From Hamadaea tsunoensis DSM 44101 (GTDB lineage Bacteria > Actinomycetota > Actinomycetes > Mycobacteriales > Micromonosporaceae), in assembly GCF_000428945.1 (NCBI RefSeq), contig NZ_AUAX01000003.1, positions 372,001 through 436,000 of the forward strand: a stretch of DNA of 64,000 bases, read 5' to 3'. Positions 1 through 8,094 of the stretch are shown here, piece by piece. The notes beneath the pieces were generated by a model. That model had not been told where the DNA came from. It did not search any database and saw only the letters and a list, made by a program, of their open reading frames with translations. The stretch's first letter is position 1. Each line of letters begins with the position of its first letter. The position numbers were made by a program, and so were the translations under genes.

Positions 1-1
1 C

Positions 2-1759
2 CCCCCGTTCGCGAAGTGGTTCGTCGGCGGCCAGCTGAACATCGCCTACAACTGCCTCGACCGGCACATCGCCGCGGGCCGGGGTGACAAGGTCGCCATC
101 CACTGGGAGGGCGAGCCCGGCGACACCCGCACCATCACGTACGCCGACCTGCACGCCGAGGTCTGCCGCGCCGCCAACACGCTGACCGACCTCGGCGTCG
201 TCGCCGGTGACCGGGTCGCGATCTACCTGCCCATGATCCCCGAGGCCGCGGTGGCGATGCTCGCCTGCGCCCGGATCGGCGCCACGCACTCGGTCGTCTT
301 CGGCGGCTTCAGCAAGGACGCGCTGGGCGGCCGGATCCAGGACGCCAGCGCCAAGCTCGTCATCACGGCCGACGGCGGCTACCGGCGGGGTGCGCCGAGC
401 GCCCTCAAGCCGACCGTCGACGAGGCGGTCGCCGAGTGCCCGACGATCGAGAAGGTGCTCGTCGTCCGGCGTACCGGCCAGGACGTGGCGTGGGACCCCG
501 AGCGGGACGTCTGGTGGCACGAGAGCGTCGCGACCGCCTCCGCCGAGCACGAGGCCCAGCCGTTCGACAGCGAGCACCCGCTGTTCATCCTCTACACCTC
601 GGGCACGACCGCCAAGCCGAAGGGCATCCTGCACACCACCGGCGGCTACCTGACCCAGGCGTCGTACACGCACCACGCCGTCTTCGACCTCAAGCCCGAG
701 ACCGACGTCTACTGGTGCACGGCCGACATCGGCTGGGTCACCGGGCACTCCTACATCGTCTACGGGCCGCTCTCCAACGGCGCGACCCAGGTGATGTACG
801 AGGGCACGCCGGACACCCCGCACCGCGGCCGGTTCTGGGAGATCGTGCAGAAGTACGGCGTCACGATCCTCTACACCGCGCCGACCGCGATCCGTACCTT
901 CGCCAAGTGGGGCGACGACATCCCGGCCCAGTTCGACCTGTCCTCGCTGCGCATCCTGGGCAGCGTCGGCGAGCCGATCAACCCCGAGGCGTGGATGTGG
1001 TACCGCAAGCACATCGGCGGTGACCGCTGCCCGGTCATCGACACGTGGTGGCAGACCGAGACCGGCGCGATCATGATCTCCCCCCTGCCCGGCGTCACCG
1101 ACTGCAAGCCCGGCTCGGCCATGGGCCCGCTGCCCGGCATCTCGGCCGACGTGGTCAACAACGACGGCGAGGTCGTCGGCAACGGGGGCGGCGGCTTCCT
1201 GGTGCTGCGTGAGCCGTGGCCGTCGATGCTGCGTACGGTGTGGGGCGACGACCAGCGCTTCATCGACACGTACTGGTCCCGCTTCAGCGAGCAGGGCTAC
1301 TACTTCGCCGGCGACGGTGCCAAGAAGGACAACGACGGCGCGCTCTGGCTGCTCGGCCGGGTCGACGACGTCATGCTCGTCAGCGGCCACAACATCTCGA
1401 CCACCGAGGTGGAGTCGGCGCTCGTGTCGCACCCGTCGGTCGCCGAGTCCGCGGTCGTCGGCGCGTCCGACCCGACCACCGGCCAGGCCGTCGTCGCGTT
1501 CGTCATCCTCAAGGGCGGCCTCGACGCCAGCGAGGCGGAGCTGAAGGACCACGTCGCCAAGACGCTCGGCCCGATCTGCAAGCCGCGCCAGATCCAGTTC
1601 GTCGCCGAGCTGCCCAAGACCCGGTCGGGCAAGATCATGCGCCGCCTGCTCAAGGACATCGCCGAGAAGCGGTCCCTGGGCGACGTCACCACGCTGCAGG
1701 ACTCCTCCGTCATGCAGCTGATCGCCGACGGCATGGCGACGGCGTCCAGCGAAGACTGA
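2..1759 (+). CDS. acsA: Acetyl-CoA synthetase, 5'-truncated by window edge
   Basis: AMP-forming acetate-CoA ligase: activates acetate with ATP to acetyl-AMP and then makes acetyl-CoA in the cytoplasm. The reading frame is open from base 2, so the N-terminus lies outside the window; about 585 residues remain of a family usually near 650. Visible signatures are the adenylate-forming P-loop ([11 protein letters not shown]), the WWQTETG motif, the [11 protein letters not shown] hinge region, and the C-terminal [11 protein letters not shown] containing the lysine that is acetylated by Pat-type enzymes and deacetylated by sirtuins in this family. It converges on the M6 protease gene, with a shared hairpin between them. 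The assignment is firm; only the start is missing. Confidence 0.96.
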   Translation, partial: PPFAKWFVGGQLNIAYNCLDRHIAAGRGDKVAIHWEGEPGDTRTITYADLHAEVCRAANTLTDLGVVAGDRVAIYLPMIPEAAVAMLACARIGATHSVVFGGFSKDALGGRIQDASAKLVITADGGYRRGAPSALKPTVDEAVAECPTIEKVLVVRRTGQDVAWDPERDVWWHESVATASAEHEAQPFDSEHPLFILYTSGTTAKPKGILHTTGGYLTQASYTHHAVFDLKPETDVYWCTADIGWVTGHSYIVYGPLSNGATQVMYEGTPDTPHRGRFWEIVQKYGVTILYTAPTAIRTFAKWGDDIPAQFDLSSLRILGSVGEPINPEAWMWYRKHIGGDRCPVIDTWWQTETGAIMISPLPGVTDCKPGSAMGPLPGISADVVNNDGEVVGNGGGGFLVLREPWPSMLRTVWGDDQRFIDTYWSRFSEQGYYFAGDGAKKDNDGALWLLGRVDDVMLVSGHNISTTEVESALVSHPSVAESAVVGASDPTTGQAVVAFVILKGGLDASEAELKDHVAKTLGPICKPRQIQFVAELPKTRSGKIMRRLLKDIAEKRSLGDVTTLQDSSVMQLIADGMATASSED

Positions 1760-1780
1760 TCCTCCACCCGCGACAAGCGA

Positions 1781-1814
1781 AAGGCCCCCGTCCGGCGTAC
1801 CGGGCGGGGGCCTT
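1781..1814. terminator. Bidirectional hairpin terminator between acsA and the M6 protease gene
   Basis: Ten-base arms AAGGCCCCCG (1781-1790) and CGGGGGCCTT (1805-1814) pair perfectly around a 14-nt loop that can itself pair in part. The arms begin and end in A/T runs on both strands, and the hairpin lies between two convergent stop codons, as expected of a terminator serving both genes. Confidence 0.85.
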
Positions 1815-1829
1815 CCTATGTCCGCGAGA

Positions 1830-4112
1830 TCAGTTGTTGACCTGCAGGATCATGAGGTTCAGCGCGGAGACCTGCGCGAGTACGCGGATCTTCGTGCCGT
1901 GGCCCGCGACGTACGTCGAACCCCAGGGGTTCGCCGCCGAGTAGTACGCGGCCGGGTTGGTGTCGTCGAACACCGGGATGCCCGCCGACGACGGAACGGT
2001 CACGCCCACCCCGTTGCGGTGGAACGTCACCGACTGGGTCGGCGTCAGGCCGAAGGTGGCGTCGAACGGCTGACGACGATTGCCGAGCTTCACACCGTCC
2101 GGGAAGACGACCGGCGTCGGCCGGGCGTCGACCGGGAGCGCGAGGCCGTGGCCGGGCGTCGACTTCGTGTTGTTGTTGTCGTAGCCGAGGTCGACGTACC
2201 AGACGAGCAGGCCCGGCTGGTAGGAGAACTTCTCGACCCGCTTCGGCTGCGTGTTGTTGAAGCCGTAGTTGTACGGACCCGACTGCAGCGCCTTGTCGTA
2301 GCCGGTGAAGGTACGGTTCTCGGCGATGTAGTAGTGGTGCTCCTGCTCGGACAGGCTGCCGCCCATCCGGGTGAAGCCCGACGCCGTCCAGGCTCCGGTA
2401 CCCGACTCGACGTCGTCGCTCCAGGCAGCGGCACCGTCCTTGACGAGCGAGATGTCGTCGAGGAAGGCACCGGCGTAGTGGACGCCGCCGTCGGTCGTGT
2501 AGTGGTACCGGAACTTGACCGTCGAACCGGCGTACGCCGACAGGTCGTAGCTCAGCGTCGTCCAGTCGGACTCGCCGGCCGTGTCGCCGAGCCGGGTCCA
2601 GGTGGCTCCGCCGTCGGTCGAGACCTCGCCGTACAGGTGGTCACAGTCGCAGTCCTCGATGTTGTACCACGCCTTGGCCGTCAGCGACGCCGTGGTGGCG
2701 CCGGTGAGGTCGAGGTCGCGGGTCAACGTGGTGCTGAGGTTGTCGGCCGAGCCGCCCCACCACTCGTAGCTACCGGAGGCAGGGGTGTTGAAGTTCGTGA
2801 CCTTCGTGTAGTCCGGCAGGTTGACGATCACCGCCTGCGACAGCGGGCCGGCGGCGTCACCGGCCGCACCCAGGGTGACGATCTTCTTCTTACCCGGGTC
2901 GACCACGGTGTAGTCGAGCCAGCCGAGGTAGAGCTTCTCCCACGGTCCGGAGTAGACCGGCTCCGAGCCGATGCTCGGCTGCCCGGCCTTGCTCATCCAC
3001 GAGCCCGCGGACATGAGCGTCCAGAAACCGGTGCCGTTGTCGCCGTTGTTGGTGTCGTACATGTCCGGCAGACCGAGGTCGTGGTGGTACTCGTGCGTGA
3101 ACACGCCGAGACCGCCGTTCTCCGGCTCGGTGGTGTAGTCGGCGATCCAGATGCCGCTGCTGCCGATCTGGGTGCCGCCCTGGCCACCGGGGCCGTTCGT
3201 GCCGCCCTGGAACGCCTTCCAGCGGTGCGACCAGATCGCGTCGCTGCCCTGGGCGCCGCCGCCGGCCTCCTCGCCTTCACCGGCGTGGATGACCTGGAAG
3301 TGGTCGACGTAGCCGTCCGGCTCGTTGAAGTTGCCGTCGCCGTCGATGTCGTAGCGATCCCAGACGTCGAACTTCGCCAGGTAGGCCTGGATGTCCGCCG
3401 CCGACTTGCCGGCCGCGAGCTGGCTGTTGTACCAGGCGTTGGCCGCGTCCTGCACGAGGAACCAGGTGCGCACATCGCCGGGCTGGGTACCCCAGTCCTC
3501 GTTGCTGCCGTAGTGGGCCTCGTTGTACGGCACCTTGACCCACTGGGTCACGTCGCCGGTCACCGAGTACTTGTTGCCCGACTCGGAGGCGAAGAAGTCC
3601 GCCATCGAGTCCGACTTACCGGTGACCAGGTTCTGGTAGTAGGACTGGTTGAAGTCCGACTGCCAGATGGTCGAGTTGTCGTACGCCGCGCCGCTGTTGG
3701 GGTCGCGGTTCGGGGCCGCGATCTGGTTGTGCACCGGACCGCTGGTACCGCCCGCGGTGGCGTCGACCTGGTCGCCGAACTCGGCGAGGATCGTGAAGAT
3801 CGGGTCGACCTTCGCCGGCTTCGACTTCAGCTCGATCCAGCGGCTCTTGTAGCGGACGACCTCCGAACCGTTGCGCTGGATCGGGGTGAGCTTGCCGGCC
3901 AGAACCTGCTGGATGGCTTCCTTCCGCAGCGCCGACTGCTTCTCGGCGTCGGGGTTCGGCAGATTGTCCGGCCGGCTCACGTTCGCCGACTCCGGCTGCG
4001 CCACCAGGCTCGCCGTGCCCGACGATGCCTGCGCACCCGGCGCGCCGAGGAAACCGGCGGCCAGTACTACCGACGCGAAACCGGCTGAACCGGCCAATAC
4101 ACGCCTACGCAA
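1830..4112 (-). CDS. Secreted immune inhibitor A-like M6 metalloprotease
   Basis: Predicted extracellular zinc metalloprotease of the InhA/M6 family, about 760 aa. The zinc motif HEYHHDLGLPDMYD (HExxHxxGxPD) is at about residues 340-353. A calcium-like DIDGDGNFNEPDG segment lies before it, and the C-terminal half looks like carbohydrate-binding/MAM-like beta domains typical of InhA. I chose the TTG start at 4112 because it follows a near-perfect ribosome-binding site (GGAGGGAGGA) and opens directly into a signal peptide (LRRRVLAGSAGFASVVLAAG, then AGAQASS). The frame stays open upstream to 4313, but that extension has no ribosome site and would bury the signal peptide. Family assignment is firm; substrate is unknown. 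Confidence 0.92.
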   Translation of the reverse strand: MRRRVLAGSAGFASVVLAAGFLGAPGAQASSGTASLVAQPESANVSRPDNLPNPDAEKQSALRKEAIQQVLAGKLTPIQRNGSEVVRYKSRWIELKSKPAKVDPIFTILAEFGDQVDATAGGTSGPVHNQIAAPNRDPNSGAAYDNSTIWQSDFNQSYYQNLVTGKSDSMADFFASESGNKYSVTGDVTQWVKVPYNEAHYGSNEDWGTQPGDVRTWFLVQDAANAWYNSQLAAGKSAADIQAYLAKFDVWDRYDIDGDGNFNEPDGYVDHFQVIHAGEGEEAGGGAQGSDAIWSHRWKAFQGGTNGPGGQGGTQIGSSGIWIADYTTEPENGGLGVFTHEYHHDLGLPDMYDTNNGDNGTGFWTLMSAGSWMSKAGQPSIGSEPVYSGPWEKLYLGWLDYTVVDPGKKKIVTLGAAGDAAGPLSQAVIVNLPDYTKVTNFNTPASGSYEWWGGSADNLSTTLTRDLDLTGATTASLTAKAWYNIEDCDCDHLYGEVSTDGGATWTRLGDTAGESDWTTLSYDLSAYAGSTVKFRYHYTTDGGVHYAGAFLDDISLVKDGAAAWSDDVESGTGAWTASGFTRMGGSLSEQEHHYYIAENRTFTGYDKALQSGPYNYGFNNTQPKRVEKFSYQPGLLVWYVDLGYDNNNTKSTPGHGLALPVDARPTPVVFPDGVKLGNRRQPFDATFGLTPTQSVTFHRNGVGVTVPSSAGIPVFDDTNPAAYYSAANPWGSTYVAGHGTKIRVLAQVSALNLMILQVNN

Positions 4113-4278
4113 AGGGTCCTCCCTCCCTTGTGGACCAGCCGAGGCGCCGTCCGATCGGGAGTGCAGCCTCGGCACACGTGGTGCCGAGGCTGCCATACGA
4201 CTCGCCGTAGGTGAATAGGTGAGTGAGAAGAAATTTCCTGTTAACGACCCGACCTGGTCAGATGCGGTTTCCAGCCGC

Positions 4279-5394
4279 TCAGGAGAAGGGTGTGTATAGG
4301 GTTCCGGTCCCACCCTCGCAGGGTGGCCCGGGGATCAGCCGGAGCGACCGTTCATCCAGATCCATCACCGTCGTCCAGATCGTCTCGGACCGGTCCAGCT
4401 CCGCGTCCCGCAGGTCCAGGTGCCGGCAGACCGCGACCGGCTCGCTGTGGTGGTCCGTCAACGCGCCGAGCAGCTCCTTCTCCCCGATCCGGGGGTACGC
4501 GTCCAGCAGCCGGCGTACGCGGGCGGAACGGAACAGCGACGAGCCGCCCCAGTCCTTGATGGTGTCGTAGACGGGCAGCCCGGTCTCGAAGTGGTTGGCG
4601 TGCACCAGCAGGCCGTCGGCCGGATGCAGCCAGCCGGCGTCGCCGGGGACCAGTTCCAGGTCGATGACCTCGCCACCGTCCGGATGCGACTGGCCGATGA
4701 GCAGGTTGATCGAGGCCGACCGGGGTGCCCGGACCGCGTTGCGCAGCGCCCAGGACAGCGAGTCCGCCTCCAGCACCGAGCGCAGCAGCACGTGGTAGGG
4801 CACGCCGCCGGGGCGGCCGTCGCGGTCGCTGCCGAGCAGGTTCACGCAGACGCCGAGGCCCTTGTTGTTGAGCCCGGACTTGGCCAGCATGCCGGCCTCG
4901 GTCAGCACCGCGACCTCGTGACCGCGCTCGTCCCGCGTGATCAGGACCAGGGTGTACGGGCGCTGCTCCGGGTGCCAGTCCCAGTTCTGGGCCAGCATCG
5001 TGTGCCCGGTGTCGGTACGCCCGTCCAGCACCCCGACGACCGTGCACTCACCGGTCGGCTCCGCGCCGCCGGGCGTACCGCAGGCGGGGGTGCCGTAGAG
5101 GAGTTCGGAGCGGGCGTTGACCGCGTAGATCAGGGCGGGCTCGACCCCGGCCCCGGCTGCGACGCCGGCCAGCATCTCGGCGAGCCGGGGGAAGTGGGCC
5201 ACGGTCGTCTCGATGTATGCGCGCCCCTCCCTGATCACGGCCTCCCGGTCGAGCCCGACGGCGAGCCGGAAGCGGAGGAGGTATGCCTCGATGTTGGCCC
5301 GGATCAGGTCCGCGGCCTGTACGCCGTACGCGTGGCCCATCTCGGTCGGGGTGCCCGACACGTCGACGACGAAGGGTGCCGTGGGGGTGGTCAT
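4279..5394 (-). CDS. C45-family autoproteolytic acyltransferase/hydrolase
   Basis: A 371-aa Ntn-hydrolase of the peptidase C45 / acyl-CoA:6-aminopenicillanate acyltransferase family. These proenzymes cleave themselves before an internal cysteine, which becomes the N-terminal nucleophile. The likely nucleophile is Cys117 in GECTVVG; it is followed by the family motif AQNWDWHPEQ and preceded by NARSELLYG. Family members hydrolyse or transfer acyl/amide groups; the substrate here cannot be told and should not be assumed to be a beta-lactam. No signal peptide is seen. The ATG follows TAGGGT by 7 nt and lacks a ribosome site, so the mRNA is probably leaderless. It is diverged from nhaA. Confidence 0.85.
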   Translation of the reverse strand: MTTPTAPFVVDVSGTPTEMGHAYGVQAADLIRANIEAYLLRFRLAVGLDREAVIREGRAYIETTVAHFPRLAEMLAGVAAGAGVEPALIYAVNARSELLYGTPACGTPGGAEPTGECTVVGVLDGRTDTGHTMLAQNWDWHPEQRPYTLVLITRDERGHEVAVLTEAGMLAKSGLNNKGLGVCVNLLGSDRDGRPGGVPYHVLLRSVLEADSLSWALRNAVRAPRSASINLLIGQSHPDGGEVIDLELVPGDAGWLHPADGLLVHANHFETGLPVYDTIKDWGGSSLFRSARVRRLLDAYPRIGEKELLGALTDHHSEPVAVCRHLDLRDAELDRSETIWTTVMDLDERSLRLIPGPPCEGGTGTLYTPFS

Positions 5395-5401
5395 GCGCCC
5401 G

Positions 5402-5407
5402 ACCCTA
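5402..5407 (-). promoter_or_regulatory. -10 box for a leaderless C45 hydrolase transcript
   Basis: Minus-strand TAGGGT fits the actinobacterial -10 pattern TANNNT and ends 7 nt before the ATG at 5394, which places the transcription start at or next to the start codon. No Shine-Dalgarno sequence precedes the ATG. Confidence 0.55.
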
Positions 5408-5486
5408 ACTGTAAGGACCGGCGGGCCACCACTGTGATTGCCCGTTTTCGAGGTCGTTGGGCGGTTCTGTCGGCCAGACTAGGCCC

Positions 5487-6704
5487 ATGACAAGTCAGCG
5501 GCGGCTGCGCAAGCGCGCGTACCGGCTCCGGCATGTGGCCGCCGCGAGCGAGGTGGTGCGCTTTCTGCGTACCGAGCAGATCGGGGGGATCCTGCTGCTC
5601 GTGGCGGCCGCCAGCGCGCTCGTCATCGCGAACACCCCGCTGGCCGGGGCGTACGAGCGGCTGTCGGAGTTCGAGATCGGGCCGAAGGCGCTGCACCTGC
5701 ACCTCAGCCTGGAAGACTGGGCGGCCGACGGCCTGCTGACGGTGTTCTTCCTGGTCGCCGGCCTGGAGCTCAAGCGCGAACTGGTCGTCGGCGAACTGCG
5801 CCACGTACGGCAGGCGCTACTGCCGATCTTCGCGGCGATCGGCGGCATGATCGTGCCCGCGGCCCTCTGCGCGATCGTGGCCCTCGGCGCGCCGGGCGGG
5901 GCCGACGTCTGGGCGGTGCCGGTCGCCACCGACATCGCCTTCGCGCTGGCCGTGCTCGCCATCGCCGGCTCGGGATTCCCGCCCAGCCTGCGGGTGTTCC
6001 TGCTGACCCTGGCCATTGTGGACGATCTCGGCGCCATCCTCCTGATCGCGGTCCTCTTCACGGCGTCGGTCGTCTGGGCGGCCCTGCTGGGTTCGGTCGC
6101 CTGCGTGGCCGCGTACGCCGTCCTGCAGCAGCTGCGCTTCCGGGGCTGGTGGCTGTACCTGCCGCTGGGCGTGGCCGCCTGGGCCCTCATGCACGCCTCG
6201 GGGGTCCACGCGACCATCGCCGGCGTGGCTCTCGGGCTCGCCACCCGCGTACGCCGGGATCACGGCGAGGCCCAGTCCCCGGCCGCCTGGCTGGAACACA
6301 CCCTCCAGCCGATCTCGGCCGGGGTGTGCGTACCGCTGTTCGCGTTCTTCGCGGCCGGCATCCCGATCAGCGCGGGCGCGCTCGGGCAGCTGTTCACCGA
6401 TCGGGCGGCGCTCGGCGTACTCGTCGGGCTGGTGGTGGGAAAGACCCTCGGCGTGCTGGGCGGATCCGCGCTGGCCGTACGCCTGCGCCTGGCCCGCCTG
6501 CCGGGCGACCTGGGCTGGCGCGACCTGACCGCGGTGGCCCTGCTGACCGGCTGCGGATTCACGGTCAGCCTGCTCATCGCGGAGCTGGCCTTCGGCGAGG
6601 GCGAGCAGCGCGACCGGATCAAGATGGCCGTGCTGGCGGGGTCGCTCGTGGCCGCGCTGCTCGGTGCGGCGGGCCTGCGCCGGCGCCGGCAGGCCCGCAC
6701 CTAG
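5487..6704 (+). CDS. nhaA: Na+/H+ antiporter NhaA
   Basis: Cytoplasmic-membrane sodium/proton antiporter for pH and Na+ homeostasis, 405 aa, normal length for NhaA. About 11-12 hydrophobic segments are visible. The paired aspartates of the ion site are in TLAIVDDLGAILLIA (Asp179-Asp180), and the helix IV-like VATDIAFALAVLA and the conserved GLELKRELVVGEL segment are present. The ATG at 5487 is preferred over an upstream GTG at 5457: the sequence from MTSQRRLRKR onward is the usual short cytoplasmic leader, and CAGACT, a near -10 box, ends 6 nt upstream. Divergent from the C45 gene with about 90 bp between, and followed by the hydrolase gene on the same strand. Confidence 0.96.
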   Translation: MTSQRRLRKRAYRLRHVAAASEVVRFLRTEQIGGILLLVAAASALVIANTPLAGAYERLSEFEIGPKALHLHLSLEDWAADGLLTVFFLVAGLELKRELVVGELRHVRQALLPIFAAIGGMIVPAALCAIVALGAPGGADVWAVPVATDIAFALAVLAIAGSGFPPSLRVFLLTLAIVDDLGAILLIAVLFTASVVWAALLGSVACVAAYAVLQQLRFRGWWLYLPLGVAAWALMHASGVHATIAGVALGLATRVRRDHGEAQSPAAWLEHTLQPISAGVCVPLFAFFAAGIPISAGALGQLFTDRAALGVLVGLVVGKTLGVLGGSALAVRLRLARLPGDLGWRDLTAVALLTGCGFTVSLLIAELAFGEGEQRDRIKMAVLAGSLVAALLGAAGLRRRRQART

Positions 6705-6757
6705 ACTGTGCACCCCACGCCGTCGCCGCATCCAGGGCGGGCGTACCGAGGGAAGGT

Positions 6758-6763
6758 TAAGCT
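6758..6763 (+). promoter_or_regulatory. -10 box for a leaderless hydrolase transcript
   Basis: TAAGCT (TANNNT) ends 7 nt before the GTG at 6771, with no ribosome-binding site before the GTG. It decides the start of the following gene in favour of GTG 6771 rather than the ATG at 6708. Confidence 0.55.
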
Positions 6764-6770
6764 TCGCATC

Positions 6771-7724
6771 GTGAGGACCGATCAGCGGCGGCCGTCGACG
6801 CAGGATGACGCGCGGGCCGACGAGGCGTGCGTCCTCGTCGAGGGGCCATGGACGCACCGGTTCGTGCATGCGAACGGCTCGCGCTTCCATGTCGTCGAGG
6901 CCGGGGCCGGCCCACTCATCCTGCTGCTCCACGGCTTCCCGGAGTTCTGGTGGGCCTGGCACGAGCAGCTGCCCGCGCTCGCCGACGCGGGCTACCGGGC
7001 GGTCGCGGTCGACCTGCGCGGCTACGGCGCCACCGACAAGCCGCCCCGCGGCTACGACGGCTTCACGCTCGCCGCCGACGTCACGGGCCTCATCCGCGCC
7101 CTCGGCGAACGGGACGCGGTCCTGGTCGGGGCAGGTGCGGGCGGTCTGATCGCCTGGACCGCCGCGGCCTTCCACCCGAAGATGGTTCGCCGGCTGGTCG
7201 TACTCGGCGCCGCGCATCCGCTGCGCTTACGCTCCGCCATCCTCACCGACCCGCGCGGCCAGACCGCGGCGTCGCTGCAGCTCCTGCGCTTCCAGATCCC
7301 CCGCTACGAGCACCAGCTCACCCGGGACGGGGCCGCCGGCATCGGCGCGCTCCTCGACCGCTGGGCCGGGCCCACCTTCGCCTCCACACCGGCGTACGCG
7401 GCGGTCCGCGGCCGGTACCAGGAGGCGATGCGCATCCCGCAGGCGATGTTCTGCGCGCTGGAGGCGTACCGGTGGGCGTTCCGGTCGGTCCTGCGCTGGC
7501 ACGGCTACCGGTTCATCCGCAAGCTGCGCGAGCCCATCGTCACGCCGACCCTCCAGCTGCACGGCAGCCTCGACAAGGCGTCCCTGCCGTCGACCGCCCA
7601 GGGCTCGGGCCGCTACGTGGTCGCCGAGTACGAGTGGCGAATGCTGGAGGGTTTGGGGCATTTCGCCCACCTCGAAGCGCCCGAGCTCATCACCGGCGAG
7701 ATCCTGCGCTGGGCGAAGTCCTGA
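6771..7724 (+). CDS. Alpha/beta-hydrolase, epoxide-hydrolase-like, nucleophile apparently absent
   Basis: A 317-aa alpha/beta-fold protein resembling EphE-type epoxide hydrolases: LLLHGFPEFWWAWHEQL (oxyanion motif), DLRGYGATDKP, and a C-terminal GLGHFAHLE supplying the usual catalytic His. The nucleophile elbow, normally GHDWGG or GxSxG, reads VGAGAGG, so the Asp/Ser position (about residue 122) is Gly. Classical hydrolase chemistry therefore looks unlikely unless another residue serves. In Mycobacterium tuberculosis ephE also lies near acs, which supports the family placement. Stop codons of this gene and the convergent 120-aa gene lie in one small palindrome, CTGACC-GG-GGTCAG (7721-7734). 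The start was chosen from the -10 box. Confidence 0.8.
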   Translation: MRTDQRRPSTQDDARADEACVLVEGPWTHRFVHANGSRFHVVEAGAGPLILLLHGFPEFWWAWHEQLPALADAGYRAVAVDLRGYGATDKPPRGYDGFTLAADVTGLIRALGERDAVLVGAGAGGLIAWTAAAFHPKMVRRLVVLGAAHPLRLRSAILTDPRGQTAASLQLLRFQIPRYEHQLTRDGAAGIGALLDRWAGPTFASTPAYAAVRGRYQEAMRIPQAMFCALEAYRWAFRSVLRWHGYRFIRKLREPIVTPTLQLHGSLDKASLPSTAQGSGRYVVAEYEWRMLEGLGHFAHLEAPELITGEILRWAKS

Positions 7725-7730
7725 CCGGGG

Positions 7731-8093
7731 TCAGACCCGGACCTCGCGGAGATCGGTGACATCCGCGGCCGGCGCCCACCCCTGGTAGACCCCGTAGTCG
7801 AACTCCTCCAGGCCGAGGTCGCGGGCGATCGGGGCCTTGCCGCCGGTGTACTCCACCCGCAGCCACTTCTCGTGCTGGCCGAGCACGATGAAGGGCTCAC
7901 CGCGCCAGGTGCACGCCGTACGCACGTAGCAGAGGTCGTCGACCTGCGCGATGGGCAGGAGCCGGACGAACCGGCCGGGGCGGATCTCCTCGAAGCCGTC
8001 GGCCGCGTCGGGCAGGTAGATGCGCACGTCGTCGCCGTCGGGGCTGGCCTCGTACTCCATCCCCCGCCAGCGGGCCACATAGCCGTCGCGCAT
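7731..8093 (-). CDS. Unknown 120-aa protein coupled to the SseB-domain gene
   Basis: I do not recognise a named family. The product starts MRDGYVARWRGMEYEAS, is rich in predicted beta-strands and acidic, and has no signal peptide or membrane segment. The ATG at 8093 follows the TGA of the SseB-domain gene by one base and sits behind its GAGGAGGG, so the two are translationally coupled and probably act together. A longer frame upstream to 8291 is only overlap with the upstream gene. Position at the edge of the type VII locus suggests an accessory role; that is inference. Confidence 0.75.
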   Translation of the reverse strand: MRDGYVARWRGMEYEASPDGDDVRIYLPDAADGFEEIRPGRFVRLLPIAQVDDLCYVRTACTWRGEPFIVLGQHEKWLRVEYTGGKAPIARDLGLEEFDYGVYQGWAPAADVTDLREVRV

Positions 8094-8094
8094 C

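Noticed and set aside
1818-4088. 756-aa plus-strand open frame
   Set aside because: Antisense shadow of the M6 protease; Arg/Val-rich translation without motifs, usual in high-GC DNA.
4113-4313. Longer N-terminus for the M6 protease
   Set aside because: No ribosome site, and it would place the signal peptide 67 residues inside the protein.
4279-5394. Penicillin acyltransferase function
   Set aside because: Only the C45 family is supported; no beta-lactam genes are near, so the substrate cannot be inferred.
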